DNA of 64,000 bases from Streptomyces canus (GTDB lineage Bacteria; Actinomycetota; Actinomycetes; Streptomycetales; Streptomycetaceae), in contig NZ_KQ948658.1 of assembly GCF_001514145.1 (NCBI RefSeq), positions 799,274 to 863,273 of the forward strand. The letters are read 5' to 3'. Under the pieces are notes generated by a model. That model was not told where the DNA came from, made no database searches, and was given only the letters and a program-made list of their open reading frames with translations. Of this stretch, positions 7,386 through 14,627 are shown one piece after another. How positions within the stretch are numbered: the stretch's first letter is position 1; each line of letters begins with the position of its first letter. The position numbers and the translations under genes are program-made.

Positions 7386-9011
7386 TTGGCTGTGCGACAC
7401 CATCCCGAACTGCTCGCCGTCGCCCGGCACTTCGGGCGGCGCCGCTTTCTCACGGTCACCGCGGCGGCCGCCGCTCTCGCGTTCAGCACCCACCTGCCGG
7501 CCCGGGGCGCGGCGGGCTCCACCGAACTCGACGCGGCGAGGATCGCCGTCGATCCGTTCACCCTCGGCGTCGCCTCCGGCGACCCGCTGCCCGACTCCGT
7601 GCTGCTGTGGACCCGGCTCGCCCCCGCCCCGTTCGAGCCGGACGGCGGTCTGCCCCCGCAGTACGTCACCGTCCAGTGGGAGATGGCCCTCGACGAGCGC
7701 TTCAGCGCGCCCGTCCGCAGTGGCGTCGACATCGCCTACCCCGAGTACCACCACACCCTGCACATCGACGTCGCGGGCCTCGAGCCCGACCGTGTCTACT
7801 ACTACCGGTTCAAGACCGGCACCTGGATCAGCGAGACGGGCCGTACGCGCACGGCGCCGGTCACCACGGCCGCCGCCGCGTCGCTCACCTACGCCGCCGT
7901 CTCCTGCCAGGCCTACCACGACGGGTACTACACGGCGCACCGCCATCTCTCCCAGGACGACGTCGACGTGGTCTTCCACCTCGGCGACTACCTGTACGAG
8001 TACGCCGTGAACGCCACGGGCGGCCAGCGCGCCTACACCGACCGCAAGCTGCCCGCCCTCTTCAACCGGGAGGCCATGACCCTGGAGGACTACCGGCTGC
8101 GCTACGCGCTCTTCAAGAGCGACCCGGACCTGCGGGCGGTCCATGCCGCGCACCCCTTCGTCGTCACCTGGGACGACCACGAGACCGAGAACAACTATGC
8201 GAACGCCATCAGCGAGAACGACGATCCGCCGGAGGTGTTCCTGCTGCGCCGCGCCGCCGCCTACCGGGCGTACTGGGAGAACCAGCCGCTGCGCGGCGCG
8301 CAGTTGCCGAACGGTCCCGACGCGCGGCTCTACCGACGGCTCCAGTGGGGCACTCTCGCCCAGTTCGACATCCTCGACACCCGGCAGTACCGCTCCGACC
8401 AGGTGTACGCGTCCACCAAGCACTCCGGCGGTCCGCTCCAGGACGACCCGGCGCGCACCATGACCGGGACGGAGCAGGAGAGCTGGCTGATCGACGGCTG
8501 GCGTGACTCGCAGGCCCTGTGGAACGTGATGCCGCAACAGGTCTGCTTCTCGCAGCGCAAACTCGACCTCACGTCGGAGCCCTTGATGTCCATGGATGCC
8601 TGGGACGGCTACCGGGCCTCGCGCCGCAGGATCCTCGACGGCGCGAAATCGGCCGGGGTCGAGAACCTGGTGGTGATGACCGGGGACGTGCACGTCGGCT
8701 ACGCCTTCGACATCAAGGACGACTTCGACGACCCGGCCTCCAAGACCCTGGGCGCGGAGTTCACCGCCACGTCGGTCACGAGCGGACGGGACGGCGCCGA
8801 GCGGCCTCCCACCTGGGACACGTACCTCAAGGCCAACCCGCATCTGAAGTTCTACGACGGGCGCCGCGGCTATGTGAGGGTCACACTCGACCGGCAGCAG
8901 GCGCAGGCCGACTTCAGGACCGTGTCCGCCGTGACGAAGCCGGGTGCGCCGATCACCACCGCCGCTTCCTTCGTGACGGAGGCCGGCAACCCGGGCCTCC
9001 AGCCCGCCTGA
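7386..9011 (+). CDS. Tat-exported alkaline phosphatase D (PhoD family)
   Basis: 541 residues from the TTG at 7386, five bases after GGGGGGA; a GTG at 7392 is the alternative. A twin-arginine signal (GRRRFLT at 17-23, then an Ala-rich hydrophobic core) sends it out folded. After the PhoD N-terminal beta-domain (FTLGVASGDPLPDSVLLWTR) comes the metallophosphatase core: YAAVSCQAYHDGYY, FHLGDYLYEY, TWDDHETENNY and VMTGDVHVGYAF, which bind the Ca2+/Fe3+ cofactors of this family. It hydrolyses phosphodiesters or monoesters outside the cell. Phosphate control by PhoP is usual for such genes, but I could not point to a convincing PHO box upstream. Confidence 0.92.
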   Translation: MAVRHHPELLAVARHFGRRRFLTVTAAAAALAFSTHLPARGAAGSTELDAARIAVDPFTLGVASGDPLPDSVLLWTRLAPAPFEPDGGLPPQYVTVQWEMALDERFSAPVRSGVDIAYPEYHHTLHIDVAGLEPDRVYYYRFKTGTWISETGRTRTAPVTTAAAASLTYAAVSCQAYHDGYYTAHRHLSQDDVDVVFHLGDYLYEYAVNATGGQRAYTDRKLPALFNREAMTLEDYRLRYALFKSDPDLRAVHAAHPFVVTWDDHETENNYANAISENDDPPEVFLLRRAAAYRAYWENQPLRGAQLPNGPDARLYRRLQWGTLAQFDILDTRQYRSDQVYASTKHSGGPLQDDPARTMTGTEQESWLIDGWRDSQALWNVMPQQVCFSQRKLDLTSEPLMSMDAWDGYRASRRRILDGAKSAGVENLVVMTGDVHVGYAFDIKDDFDDPASKTLGAEFTATSVTSGRDGAERPPTWDTYLKANPHLKFYDGRRGYVRVTLDRQQAQADFRTVSAVTKPGAPITTAASFVTEAGNPGLQPA

Positions 9012-9189
9012 GGAACTGCCGGGGCACCGGTATCCGGTGTGACGGCCCGTCGGCATCCCGTGCTCCGCCGGGCGGCCCTTTCTTGTCGTCCGATGCGTGG
9101 AACGGGCAGGAAGCGGACATCGACTGTCCGGTTATCGGAAAAACCTAGGGATTCGAGACCTTTTGTACTCACACCCGAGGAGATGCCTG

Positions 9190-10554
9190 ATGGTCCACAG
9201 ACACGCTTCGGCCGGCTGTGCCGCGCTGACGCTGCTCAGTGCGCTCGTGCTCACGGCGCTGCCCGCGGCCGCGGCCGTCGAGCCCCCGGCGCCGACACCC
9301 GCGCCTTCCGCCGCCGAGATGCTCGGCGCGAACAATCCCTCGCCCGCGGTCCTGCGGGCGCTGAAGCGTGATCTGCGCCTGACCGAGGATCAGGCCAGGA
9401 CGCGCCTGGTCAACGAGGCCGAGGCGGGCACGCGCGCGGGCCGCCTCCAGAACGCGCTGGGCCAGCGCTTCGCGGGAGCATGGGTGAGCGGTGCCACCTC
9501 CGCGGACCTGACGGTGGCGACCACCGACGCCGCGGACAGCCCCGCCATCGAGGCCGGTGGAGCGCGGCCAGTGGTCGTCAGGACCCCGCTGCAGGACCTG
9601 AAGACCGCCAAGGCGAGGTTGGACGCTGCCGTGACCGGCGAGGCCCTGGACACGCCGGTCCGGTACATCGACGTACGGACCAACCGGGTGACGGTGCAGG
9701 CGAAGAGCCGTGCCGCCGCCAACACGCTCATCGCGGCCGCCCGCGTCGACAGCGCGATCGTGGACGTCAAGGTGTCGGCCGACCAGCCGCGTGCCCTGTA
9801 CGACATCCGGGGCGGTGACGCCTTCTACATCGACGGCACGGCCCGCTGTTCCGTGGGATTCGGCGTCACCAAGGGCGCCCAGCAGGGGTTCGCTACGGCC
9901 GGCCACTGCGGGAAGGCGGGGGCGAAGACCACCGGGTACAACCAGGTCGCCCAGGGCACCTTCCAGGCGTCCGTCTTCCCCGGGCGGGACATGGCGTGGG
10001 TGGGCGTCAACAGTGACTGGACCGCCACGCCCGCCGTCAAGGGGGAGGGCGGCCAGGACGTTCAGACCGCCGGCTCGGTGCAGGCCCTGACGGGCGCCGC
10101 GGTGTGCCGGTCCGGTTCCACCACGGGCTGGCACTGCGGCACGATCGAGCAGCACGACACGAGCGTCACCTACGCCGAGGGCACCATCGACGGCGTGACC
10201 CGTACGTCGGTGTGTGCGGAGCCGGGCGACTCCGGTGGCTCGTACATCTCGGGAGCCCAGGCCCAGGGCGTCACGTCCGGGGGATCCGGTGACTGCACGA
10301 GCGGCGGTACGACCTTCTACCAGCCGATCAACCCGCTGCTCAGCAACTACGGCCTCACTCTCAGGACAAGCACCGGCGGAAGCGGTACCACCGCCCCCGA
10401 GGACGGCCAGACGGGTGGCTGGGCCGCGGGTCGGGTCTACGAGGTGGGCGCGCGGGTGACCCTCGACGGCGTCTCGTACGAGTGCCTGCAGTCCCATCAG
10501 GCGCAGGCCGCGTGGCAGCCGGCCCTCGCTCCCGCCCTGTGGCAGCGCGTCTGA
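9190..10554 (+). CDS. Streptogrisin-type secreted S1 protease with chitin-binding-like domain
   Basis: 454 residues, start ATG 9190 after AGGAG. A signal peptide (hydrophobic LLSALVLTALPAAAA) precedes an alpha-lytic-protease-type propeptide (LKRDLRLTEDQARTRL... to about residue 195). The mature chymotrypsin-like domain has the triad His239 (TAGHCG), Asp267 (GRDMAW) and Ser348 (GDSGGS), with cysteines placed for the usual disulfides. A Gly/Thr/Pro linker leads to a C-terminal CBM5/12-like module (WAAGRVYEVGARVTLDGVSYECLQSHQA...W). Length and layout match streptogrisin C precursors. It is probably an extracellular protease tethered to polysaccharide. Confidence 0.93.
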   Translation: MVHRHASAGCAALTLLSALVLTALPAAAAVEPPAPTPAPSAAEMLGANNPSPAVLRALKRDLRLTEDQARTRLVNEAEAGTRAGRLQNALGQRFAGAWVSGATSADLTVATTDAADSPAIEAGGARPVVVRTPLQDLKTAKARLDAAVTGEALDTPVRYIDVRTNRVTVQAKSRAAANTLIAAARVDSAIVDVKVSADQPRALYDIRGGDAFYIDGTARCSVGFGVTKGAQQGFATAGHCGKAGAKTTGYNQVAQGTFQASVFPGRDMAWVGVNSDWTATPAVKGEGGQDVQTAGSVQALTGAAVCRSGSTTGWHCGTIEQHDTSVTYAEGTIDGVTRTSVCAEPGDSGGSYISGAQAQGVTSGGSGDCTSGGTTFYQPINPLLSNYGLTLRTSTGGSGTTAPEDGQTGGWAAGRVYEVGARVTLDGVSYECLQSHQAQAAWQPALAPALWQRV

Positions 10555-10592
10555 GGACGCGGTGACGTCGGCGATGCCTGAGCGTCGGCCCG

Positions 10593-11687
10593 CTACATCT
10601 CTGCCAGCAGGGAGTACGCGGTCGGCACGAAGGCATCGCCGGTGCGGAAGCGGCGGGTGCACACGGCGGCCAACGCCGTTGCGATGTCGGGCCTGAAGCC
10701 CAGGAAGGCCTGCTGACCGAGTGTCGCCCCGCCGTGGAAGTACATCGGACCGCATTCCGTGGGGTGCTGGAACCAGGCCACCGTGTGCACATGCCGGTGC
10801 CCGAGACCGCGCCGGAGCACCGGGCGACGTACCGCCCGCAGGGCGGCGGTCAGTGGCCCGCCCGCCGGATCCAGATGTGCTTCCAGGAACGTGAGCAGGT
10901 CGTGCGGGGTGGCCCGGACGGCGCCGGCCGCCTGGAAGCCGCCGACGGTCAGCGGCGGAACGGGCGTGGTGCCGTCCCTGCGGTGTCCGGTGGCATCGGT
11001 GTCCGGGCCACCCGGCGCGAGCGTGGCGCCGCCCAGCCGGAGCGGATCCAGCACCTGACCGGTGAGCAGTTCGTCCCATGGGGTGGCGGTCGCCGCCGCG
11101 AGGGCGTGGCCGAGGACGGCGACGGCGAAGTTGGAGTAGTGCCAGCGGGTGCCGGGCCGGTGGCGTTGCCGGTGGCGCAGAAAGGCGTCGATCACGCGCT
11201 CGGCCGGATAGCGGGCGTAGGGGTTGGTGTGCCACGTCGGCAGCGCCCGGACGAAGAAGTCGGCGGGCAGGGCGGGCAGTCCTGAGGTGTGGGTGATCAG
11301 GTGGGCGAGGGTGACGGGATCGTCACCGGGCCGCCGAGCCGGATCCAGCAGGGTGGCGGCGGGCTCGCCCGCGGTCAGCCGGCCCGTCTGCGTCAGATGG
11401 GCCAGCAGCAGGCCGGTGAACGTCTTGGAGGCCGAGCCCATTTCGTAGCGCAGCTGTTCGCGGGGAACGGGCGGGGGCGGTGCGGTGCCCCCGGTGCGCA
11501 CGGTGCGGCGACCGTGCCGGGAGAGGGCGAAGACGACGTCGGGCGCGGCCACGGCGTCGACGGCCTCGTCGAGCCGCCGCCGCACCGCCTCGTCGTCACC
11601 GGGTGCCTCGCTCCACGTCACGCCGGTGACGTCGGGCGGAAGGCCCGGCCAGGGGGCGGGACGCGCGGGGTGTGCGCCGACCGTCAT
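10593..11687 (-). CDS. Class C beta-lactamase-family serine hydrolase
   Basis: 364 residues from the ATG at 11687; the longer open frame upstream is read through the preceding gene. Penicillin-binding fold motifs are clear: SASK (85-88, Ser nucleophile and general-base Lys), YSN (184-186) and HGG (318-320). Family members are D-amino-acid peptidases, esterases or transesterases. No signal peptide is visible, so it is likely cytoplasmic. Its ATG overlaps the TGA of the upstream gene (ATGA), making it the last gene of the five-gene minus-strand operon starting with the 62-residue peptide. In that setting a peptidase or esterase role on a modified peptide is plausible but unproven. Confidence 0.85.
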   Translation of the reverse strand: MTVGAHPARPAPWPGLPPDVTGVTWSEAPGDDEAVRRRLDEAVDAVAAPDVVFALSRHGRRTVRTGGTAPPPPVPREQLRYEMGSASKTFTGLLLAHLTQTGRLTAGEPAATLLDPARRPGDDPVTLAHLITHTSGLPALPADFFVRALPTWHTNPYARYPAERVIDAFLRHRQRHRPGTRWHYSNFAVAVLGHALAAATATPWDELLTGQVLDPLRLGGATLAPGGPDTDATGHRRDGTTPVPPLTVGGFQAAGAVRATPHDLLTFLEAHLDPAGGPLTAALRAVRRPVLRRGLGHRHVHTVAWFQHPTECGPMYFHGGATLGQQAFLGFRPDIATALAAVCTRRFRTGDAFVPTAYSLLAEM

Positions 11688-12604
11688 GACGGTGTGCGCA
11701 CCAGTTGCGTCAGGGCGCGGGACGTGGCCAGGACGGAGGCGAAGGCGGCAACCAGCGTCGGGTGGTAGACGACGTCGAAGACCTCGTCGGGTTCGCCCTG
11801 CGGCATCGTGCGCACGGCGGGCATCGCGCCGTCGGGCTGCTGGGCGGCGGCGAAGCCTTCCCACGCCCGCTCGTCGAGCGTGGGGCGGGGCAGACAGGCA
11901 TCGACGACGAGCAGTTCACCGAGCAGGTCCCAGCGTTGCAGGTCGAGCCAGTCGTCCAGCCAGGCGGGCAGCCAGTCCGCGAGGTAGCCGGCGACCTCGG
12001 CGGGCAGACCGTCGGGGTTCTCTCCCCAGTCGGTGAGGTGGAAGACGGTGTGGGTGATGTCGTAGGCGATGTGCCCTTCCACCGTCCAGGGTTCGGGTGA
12101 ACGCCCCAGCCACGTGGCGCCGACGACGTCGGCCTCCGGCACCCGGGGCGGCAGGCCGAAGCGGCGCTGGAAGGCGGACAGGCCCAGGCGCCGGACCGGT
12201 GACATCTCCAGGGCGGCGTAGCTGTCCAGGCGCTGGTTGAGCCGGAAGGCCCGCTCGGCCTCGGGGCTGCTGTAGCCCAGCTCCTTGAAGGGCAGGTAGA
12301 CCTCGAAGGGGATGGGCGAGAGGGGCTCGGCGCGCTGTCCGCGCACCAGCATCCGGCCGCCGTCCAGGGTGTGACACCAGGCGTGGTCGATCAACTGCCG
12401 TGCCAGCGTGGCCTGTCGGGATCCGGCCACGCCCTCGCGGAACAACACCTTGCAGATGAGCGCCAGTTCGCCGACGGGTTTGAAGCGTTCCAGGAAGCCG
12501 ATCTCCGGGTCGACGTCCAACTCCAGCCGGAATCCGTCCCGATGGGCGTGCAGCCACTCGAGGGCGCCGACTCCGACGTGGTGGACGAGACGCGTGTGGT
12601 TCAT
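11684..12604 (-). CDS. Unrecognised protein A of peptide operon (paralogue of next gene)
   Basis: 306 residues, function unknown. It is clearly homologous to the protein encoded at 12601-13575: shared blocks are AL.W..AHR.GF, KP.GELA, PEPWT.E, TH..FHLTDWG (184-194 here), WL.PWLD, WDL..ELL and, near the end, YH.TL. It appears all-helical, with Trp, Asp and His residues most conserved, which recalls alpha/alpha-toroid enzymes (an impression, not a demonstrated relation). No signal peptide or membrane helix. Start ATG 12604 overlaps the upstream TGA (ATGA) and its own TGA overlaps the hydrolase start, so all are translationally coupled. Confidence 0.75.
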   Translation of the reverse strand: MNHTRLVHHVGVGALEWLHAHRDGFRLELDVDPEIGFLERFKPVGELALICKVLFREGVAGSRQATLARQLIDHAWCHTLDGGRMLVRGQRAEPLSPIPFEVYLPFKELGYSSPEAERAFRLNQRLDSYAALEMSPVRRLGLSAFQRRFGLPPRVPEADVVGATWLGRSPEPWTVEGHIAYDITHTVFHLTDWGENPDGLPAEVAGYLADWLPAWLDDWLDLQRWDLLGELLVVDACLPRPTLDERAWEGFAAAQQPDGAMPAVRTMPQGEPDEVFDVVYHPTLVAAFASVLATSRALTQLVRTPS

Positions 12605-13575
12605 CCCGGCACTCCCTGTCCGTCCGCCACGGCCGCCTCCGCCTCCGCGGCCGCCTCGCGCAGCCGGTTGACGGTCAGCACGGCGGCGAAGACCGTCATC
12701 AGCGTCGAGTGGTAACAGTCGATGAAGTCGGGTGCAGTCGTACGGCTGCCCCGGCCGCCCACCTCCGGGACGGCGCCCGAGTCGTTCTGCGCCACCGAGA
12801 GTCTCGCCCAGGCCTCCTGGAACAGGGCGAGGTCCGGCGGGCCGGGCAGACTGCTCGCCACGGCCAGCAGTTCGCAGCTCAGGTCCCACTGCTCGTCCTC
12901 CAGACAGGTGTCGAGCCAGGGCGCGAGCCAGTGCCGGAGGTAGGCCGCGACGGGCGGGGGTACGGCCCGCGGGGTCAGGCCCCAGTCGGTGAGATGGAAG
13001 ATCACATGGGTGAGCGTGTAGCCGGCGGCCAGTTCGAACGTCCACGGCTCCGGCAGGCCGGCGAGCCAGGTGCGGCGCAGCGCCCGCGGCATGTCCTCGT
13101 GTTCCGGGAGGCCGCTGCGGCGCTCGGAGTTGAGCACACTCATGCGTCGGTTCGGTTCCTGCTCCGTCAGGTGCCAGCCGCGGGTACCGGCCACCGTCGC
13201 GCTGGCGCTCTCGTAGCCGGCGTGGCGCAGGCCCGCCGACGCGAACGCCGCGTAGATCTCCAGCGGATAGGTCGCGAAGGGTTCGAGGCGCTGCAACTCC
13301 ACGAAGAGGGCGCCGCGTTCGGTCTGTTGCCATGCGAACGACAGCAGGTCGGACGCCAGTACGTGGAGCGGGTCGGCCGGATCGGTGTGCCGTCGTACAC
13401 AGACGCACACCTGGGCCAGTTCGCCGAGGGGCTTCCATGTGGTGTTCACGTTGCCGTGCTCGGCCAGCGCGTCGTCGCCGAGCGCGAATCCCTCGCGGTG
13501 CGCGGACACCCAGGCCAACGCGGCCGCGCCCAGAGCCCGGACCTCGCGCGTCGCCGCGACCTCTTGGGCCGTCAC
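12601..13575 (-). CDS. Unrecognised protein B of peptide operon (paralogue of protein A)
   Basis: 324 residues from GTG 13575, which overlaps the preceding TGA (GTGA). It has the same ordered motifs as its neighbour: ALAWVSAHREGF (20-31), WKPLGELAQVC (48-58), LPEPWTFE (174-181), THVIFHLTDWG (189-199), WLAPWLD, WDLSCELL and CYHSTLM, with an acidic Ala-rich tail. The histidines flanking the Phe in H-x-x-F-H and the following Asp are strictly kept in both copies and could form a catalytic or metal site (inference). Two adjacent, diverged copies suggest a heterodimer or two successive steps. Confidence 0.75.
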   Translation of the reverse strand: MTAQEVAATREVRALGAAALAWVSAHREGFALGDDALAEHGNVNTTWKPLGELAQVCVCVRRHTDPADPLHVLASDLLSFAWQQTERGALFVELQRLEPFATYPLEIYAAFASAGLRHAGYESASATVAGTRGWHLTEQEPNRRMSVLNSERRSGLPEHEDMPRALRRTWLAGLPEPWTFELAAGYTLTHVIFHLTDWGLTPRAVPPPVAAYLRHWLAPWLDTCLEDEQWDLSCELLAVASSLPGPPDLALFQEAWARLSVAQNDSGAVPEVGGRGSRTTAPDFIDCYHSTLMTVFAAVLTVNRLREAAAEAEAAVADGQGVPG

Positions 13576-14285
13576 ACCGGCACTCCGGCGCGCATCAGTT
13601 GAGCGGCCTCGACCTGGAACGCCACGCGGGCGTCCTCGCCGCCCATCTGCGCCACGAACTCCAGCCCGGGGTCCAGGCCCAGCGTCTGCGGCACCTCGTC
13701 GAGGAGGACCAGCCAGCGTCCCGCTCCGGCTGCCTGGAGCCAGTCGCGGCGGCGGACCGCGCGGACGAATCCCCGGGCGACGTCGACCGGTCGGCGGCGC
13801 GCCGCACGGGCCACCGCGCAGTCCTCGCCGGGGAGCGCGAGCGGGGCGAGCACCGCGAGTTGGTGGGTCAGGAACTGCCACGGCGCGTCGTCGAGCCAGG
13901 CTGCCTCGGGCTCGGTGTCGTCGCCCGACGCGCCGTCGAGGGACGCGTCCAGCCGCAGGAGCGCCCGCCGCATGGCCCAATGGCTCCACACCGAGGTGGG
14001 AGGGGCACCGGCGGGGGGTGGGTAGGCGTGCAAGGCCCTGCTGAACACGGTGAGATCGTCCGAGGCGGGGGGCGCGCAGCGCAGCAGGACGCTCGGCAGG
14101 ACGACATCGGCTCCGACCACCCGTACGGCGGCGAGGGCCGGGTCGGCGGTCGCCCGGGGGCCGTTCCCCTGCGCGACCGTGCCTGCGAGCCGGAAGCGGT
14201 CTCCGCTCCGAAGAGCGGAGACCAGTTCCGACATGAGGCCCTGCACCGCGCCCGCGAGGCGGGTCGAAGTGCCTGACTGCTCCAT
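13572..14285 (-). CDS. Unrecognised 237-residue protein of peptide operon
   Basis: I do not recognise a family. The protein is soluble-looking and Ala/Leu/Arg-rich: an N-terminal amphipathic stretch (LAGAVQGLMSELVSALRSGD), a segment of short beta-like repeats (RVVGADVVLPSVLLRC), a Trp-containing middle (SVWSHWAMRRALLRLD, AWLDDAPWQFLTHQL) and a helical C-terminus. The gene begins 13 bases after the stop of the 62-residue peptide gene and ends in a GTGA overlap with protein B. Position, not sequence, ties it to the peptide; it could be a recognition or partner protein. Confidence 0.65.
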   Translation of the reverse strand: MEQSGTSTRLAGAVQGLMSELVSALRSGDRFRLAGTVAQGNGPRATADPALAAVRVVGADVVLPSVLLRCAPPASDDLTVFSRALHAYPPPAGAPPTSVWSHWAMRRALLRLDASLDGASGDDTEPEAAWLDDAPWQFLTHQLAVLAPLALPGEDCAVARAARRRPVDVARGFVRAVRRRDWLQAAGAGRWLVLLDEVPQTLGLDPGLEFVAQMGGEDARVAFQVEAAQLMRAGVPV

Positions 14286-14298
14286 TCGGGTTCTCCCG

Positions 14299-14487
14299 TC
14301 AGCCCTTCTTCGGCCGTGGCGTCGGAGGCGAGAGCAGGAGTTGGCTCGACGACGACACCAGAGCGAGCGCCGCGCACTGGCGGCTGTCGCGGTAGTAGCC
14401 GTCGGCCTCGACGGGGTCGAGAGCCGCTTCTACGTCGATGCCGGGGGCGTCGGTCAGGTCGTCGAGCAGGAACTCGGTGGAAGACAT
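14299..14487 (-). CDS. Small acidic peptide, candidate RiPP-like precursor
   Basis: 62 residues from ATG 14487, preceded by a good Shine-Dalgarno (AAGGAGATGG on the minus strand, read AGGAGA then 7 bases). The N-terminal half is acidic (EFLLDDLTDAPGIDVEAALD), the middle carries YYRDSRQCAALAL and a run of four serines (VSSSSQ), and the end is Pro-rich and basic (PPTPRPKKG). Acidic leader plus a Ser/Cys-bearing neutral core is the usual organisation of ribosomally made, modified peptides, and the gene is the promoter-proximal member of a tight operon of unknown enzymes. No recognised dehydratase, cyclase or radical-SAM gene is present, so this is a hypothesis. Confidence 0.55.
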   Translation of the reverse strand: MSSTEFLLDDLTDAPGIDVEAALDPVEADGYYRDSRQCAALALVSSSSQLLLSPPTPRPKKG

Positions 14488-14545
14488 ACCACCATCTCCT
14501 TTATGAGAGATATGCGGGTCTCACTCCATGTCACCCCATTCGAGC

Positions 14546-14587
14546 GATCTATGCAAAAAGGGGCGATTTGTCTATCTCGTGCGAGAT
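14546..14587 (-). promoter_or_regulatory. Putative promoter with palindromic operator for peptide operon
   Basis: On the minus strand TAGACA (14574-14569) and TAGATC (14551-14546) are 17 bases apart, a reasonable -35/-10 pair. A perfect palindrome ATCTCG-TG-CGAGAT (14574-14587 on the plus strand) abuts and overlaps the -35 box, where a repressor or activator would act. The region is AT-richer than its surroundings, and the predicted transcript would have a leader of about 50 bases before the peptide ATG. Confidence 0.5.
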
Positions 14588-14627
14588 TCAATCTCCCGCT
14601 CGCGAGTAGTTGACGAGTGACGCACTC

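Noticed and set aside
14299..14487. Assignment of the small peptide to the FxLD lanthipeptides
   Set aside because: It contains F-L-L-D near the N-terminus, but the cluster has no LanB, LanC or other dehydratase and the core holds a single Cys; the motif alone is not enough.
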